The notes below the pieces were generated by a model. That model saw only the letters and a list, made by a program, of their open reading frames with translations. It was not told the DNA's origin and ran no database searches. A DNA stretch of 64,000 nt from Pseudomonas cichorii (GTDB lineage: Bacteria; Pseudomonadota; Gammaproteobacteria; Pseudomonadales; Pseudomonadaceae): positions 1-64,000 of the forward strand of contig NZ_BLVZ01000013.1 of NCBI RefSeq assembly GCF_015471405.1. Direction: 5' to 3'. Within the stretch, counting starts at the first letter, position 1. The number at the start of each line of letters is the position of its first letter. Position numbers and translations under genes: made by a program. Below, piece by piece: positions 60,639 through 64,000 of this stretch.

Positions 60639-61529
60639 TCACAAGACATACACAAAGGTGAACAGGCCGATCCACACCACATCCACGAAATGCCAGTACC
60701 AGCTTGCGGCCTCGAAGCCAAACTGATGCTCGGCATCGAAATGCCCGCGCAGAATCCGCACCAGCATTACAAACAGAATGATCGTGCCGATGGTGACGTG
60801 GGCGCCGTGAAAACCTGTAAGCATGAAAAAGGTCGCGCCATAGATGCCCGAGCCCAGAGTCAGGCCAAGCTCCTTATAGGCATGTACATACTCTTCAGCC
60901 TGCAGCACCAGAAAACTGCAGCCCAGCAGCACGGTGACGGCCAGCCAGCCTTTCAATGCGCCGCGATGGGCCTTTTTCAAGGCGTGGTGGGCAAAGGTGA
61001 TGGTGACGCTGGAGCTGACCAGCAAAATGGTATTGATCAGCGGTAAATGCCACGGATCAATGATGCCCTTTGGGGCGGGGAACAGTTTCGGGTCCGGGTT
61101 TTCCAGCAGCGGCCACTGGAATTGAAAGTTCGGCCACAGCATGTTCGATATACCGTTGGCGCCCTCGCCGCCCAGCCACGGACCTGTCCAGACCCGCACG
61201 TAAAGCAGCACCCCGAAGAAGGCCATGAAAAACATCACTTCCGAAAAGATGAACCAGGCCATGCCCCAGCGGAACGAACGATCCATCTGCGCGCTGTACA
61301 GTCCGGCCCGTCCTTCTTTGACGACCGTACTGAACCAGCCAGACATCATGTAGGCCACCAGCAGGCCGCCAATGAAAAAGATCAGAGGCCCGTTGGATTC
61401 GGGCCGCGCCGCCTTCAGGTCATTGAACCAGGTACCCAGGCCGAACATCGTGACCAGCAAGGCCAGCGTGGCAATGATGGGCCATTTGCTTTGCGCCGGA
61501 ACGTAGTAGTGCTCATGGGGCGTAGCCAT
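60639..61529 (-). CDS. coxC: Cytochrome c oxidase subunit III
   Basis: Subunit III stabilises the aa3 oxidase. ATG 61529 (MATPHEHYYVPAQSKWPIIA) gives 296 residues with seven hydrophobic segments and the conserved SEVMFFMAFFGVLLYVR, GFHGAHVTIG and WYWHFVDVVWIGLF. It lies 13 bp after ctaG and five bases from the stop of the convergent DUF2909 gene. Confidence 0.95.
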   Translation of the reverse strand: MATPHEHYYVPAQSKWPIIATLALLVTMFGLGTWFNDLKAARPESNGPLIFFIGGLLVAYMMSGWFSTVVKEGRAGLYSAQMDRSFRWGMAWFIFSEVMFFMAFFGVLLYVRVWTGPWLGGEGANGISNMLWPNFQFQWPLLENPDPKLFPAPKGIIDPWHLPLINTILLVSSSVTITFAHHALKKAHRGALKGWLAVTVLLGCSFLVLQAEEYVHAYKELGLTLGSGIYGATFFMLTGFHGAHVTIGTIILFVMLVRILRGHFDAEHQFGFEAASWYWHFVDVVWIGLFTFVYVL

Positions 61530-61542
61530 TTGAGCGTCTCCT

Positions 61543-62100
61543 TCAGCCACCGTTTTTCACGACAGGCAGAACGGGGGGCTGGCGTGCAGTGATATCGAAC
61601 AGCGTGTAGGCCAAGGTCAGGTGTTTCACGTCTTTGGGCAGGTCGCGATCAACAATGAAACGCACCGGCATTTCGATCCGCTCTCCCGGTTGCAGCATTT
61701 GCTGGGTAAAACAGAAGCATTCGGTCTTGTGGAAATAAGCCGCCGCTTGACCTGGGGAAATACTCGGCACGGCCTGCGCCGTCATCGCTTTGTCGGTGGG
61801 GTTCTGCGCCACGAAAATCATCTCGTTGACTGCGCCTGGGTGAACCTCGATCTCTTCGGTCCGGGGATGAAACGCCCAGACCATGTCCACCGCATTGGTC
61901 GAGATGAACTGCACACGCACCAGCCGCTGCTGATCGATCACCTGCGAGCCTTGATACTGGCCACCGGTCTTGCCATTGATGCCAAATGCCCTGCACATCA
62001 CGTCATACAGAGGCACCAGAGCGAAACCAAAGGCGAACATCACGGCCACTATCAGCAGCAGGCGAGTGACAAGGCCTTTGATCGAATGCACGTTGCTCAT
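61543..62100 (-). CDS. ctaG: Cytochrome c oxidase assembly protein CtaG (Cox11)
   Basis: Cox11 delivers copper to the CuB site of subunit I. ATG 62100 (MSNVHSIKGLVTRLLLIVA) gives 185 residues with one membrane anchor (about 11-32) and a periplasmic Ig-like domain with the copper motif ECFCFTQQ. All ligand cysteines, including one in YDVMCRAFG, are present. It lies eight bases after the coxA stop. A longer frame to 62169 is inside coxA. Confidence 0.95.
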   Translation of the reverse strand: MSNVHSIKGLVTRLLLIVAVMFAFGFALVPLYDVMCRAFGINGKTGGQYQGSQVIDQQRLVRVQFISTNAVDMVWAFHPRTEEIEVHPGAVNEMIFVAQNPTDKAMTAQAVPSISPGQAAAYFHKTECFCFTQQMLQPGERIEMPVRFIVDRDLPKDVKHLTLAYTLFDITARQPPVLPVVKNGG

Positions 62101-62108
62101 GGCGGTAC

Positions 62109-63701
<1,593 letters not shown>

Positions 63702-63720
63702 GTTCCGGTCTCCTGCGCGC

Positions 63721-64000
63721 TCATTGCTGTGACTGCTTGAGGGTCAGTACATCCCTGGGGCTCAGCATGTCGCCCTTGTCGTTACCCCACGCATTGCGCT
63801 CGTAGGTCACAACTGCGGCGATATCGACTTCCGAGAGTTGTTTGCCGAAGGCAGCCATGGCTGTCCCCGGCTTGCCGTTGAACACAATCTTCAAATGATC
63901 TTCGATGGGGCCGGTGGCGATTTTCGAGCCCTTGAGCGCCGGGAACAGTGGCGGCATGCCCTGTCCTTCAGGCTGATGGCAGGCGGCGCAAACGGTGTGA
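63721..64000 (-). CDS. coxB: Cytochrome c oxidase subunit II, C-terminal part (cut at window end)
   Basis: Only the last 93 codons are inside the window. They encode a fused C-terminal cytochrome c domain: the heme site CAACH lies at the window edge (about 63973-63990), followed by QPEGQGMPPLFPALKGSK and the distal Met ligand region. A subunit II with a fused c-type domain is characteristic of the Pseudomonas aa3 (caa3) oxidase. The copper A domain and membrane part lie beyond position 64000. First gene of the cluster coxB-coxA-ctaG-coxC. Confidence 0.92.
   Translation of the reverse strand, partial: HTVCAACHQPEGQGMPPLFPALKGSKIATGPIEDHLKIVFNGKPGTAMAAFGKQLSEVDIAAVVTYERNAWGNDKGDMLSPRDVLTLKQSQQ

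Overview
This is a Pseudomonas chromosome start: the window opens in the right edge of oriC and runs straight into dnaA-dnaN-recF-gyrB. Gene order (glyQS-gmhB-plsC, tag, htrB, trkA-rsmB-fmt-def, LysM protein, dprA, tsaC, qor, hemF, aroE; then algB-kinB, ampDh2, dgcP, dsbA, cytochrome c4, engB, ErsA sRNA, polA, thrB, znuA/zur-znuCB, metNIQ, and the aa3 oxidase cluster) combines blocks that sit on both sides of the origin in P. aeruginosa. Protein sequences and Pseudomonas-type REP elements support the genus. I infer the P. syringae complex, but cannot prove it from sequence alone. No rRNA, tRNA, CRISPR array or IS element was seen.

Layout. 1-6.4 kb: origin edge and replication operon, closed by a strong terminator after gyrB. 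6.4-8.2 kb: small accessory genes (two membrane proteins, a GNAT). 8.2-12.8 kb: minus-strand operon glyQ-glyS-gmhB-plsC. 12.8-17.8 kb: tag and htrB with a 3.1-kb accessory cassette between them: a PAAR-Tle1-type type VI lipase effector followed by two tandemly duplicated DUF2931 lipoproteins, the likely immunity proteins. 17.8-28 kb: housekeeping (K+ uptake, rRNA methylation, formyl-Met handling, DprA, TsaC, heme and shikimate genes). 28-34.3 kb: SulP transporter, Ivy-type lysozyme inhibitor operon, AlgB/KinB alginate two-component system. 34.3-35.1 kb: a candidate structured small RNA convergent with an AT-rich orphan gene. 35.1-42.2 kb: EAL phosphodiesterase, AmpDh2, DgcP diguanylate cyclase, a nuclease-family protein, DsbA, cytochrome c4. 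42.2-51.5 kb: EngB, ErsA, PolA, ThrB, zinc uptake. 51.5-56.5 kb: KatE catalase and methionine ABC importer. 56.5-64 kb: cytochrome aa3 oxidase structural and assembly genes on the minus strand, cut at the window end inside the subunit II gene.

Functional themes: replication initiation, with perfect DnaA boxes scattered over the first 25 kb; envelope biogenesis and stress (AlgB/KinB, ErsA behind a sigma-22-like promoter, Ivy, AmpDh2); c-di-GMP turnover (EAL plus GGDEF proteins); metal and amino acid import; terminal oxidase assembly (Cox11, Cox15, CyoE, Sco, SURF1). The parts that depart most from core Pseudomonas content are the type VI effector/immunity cassette and the sRNA/orphan-gene pair downstream of kinB.
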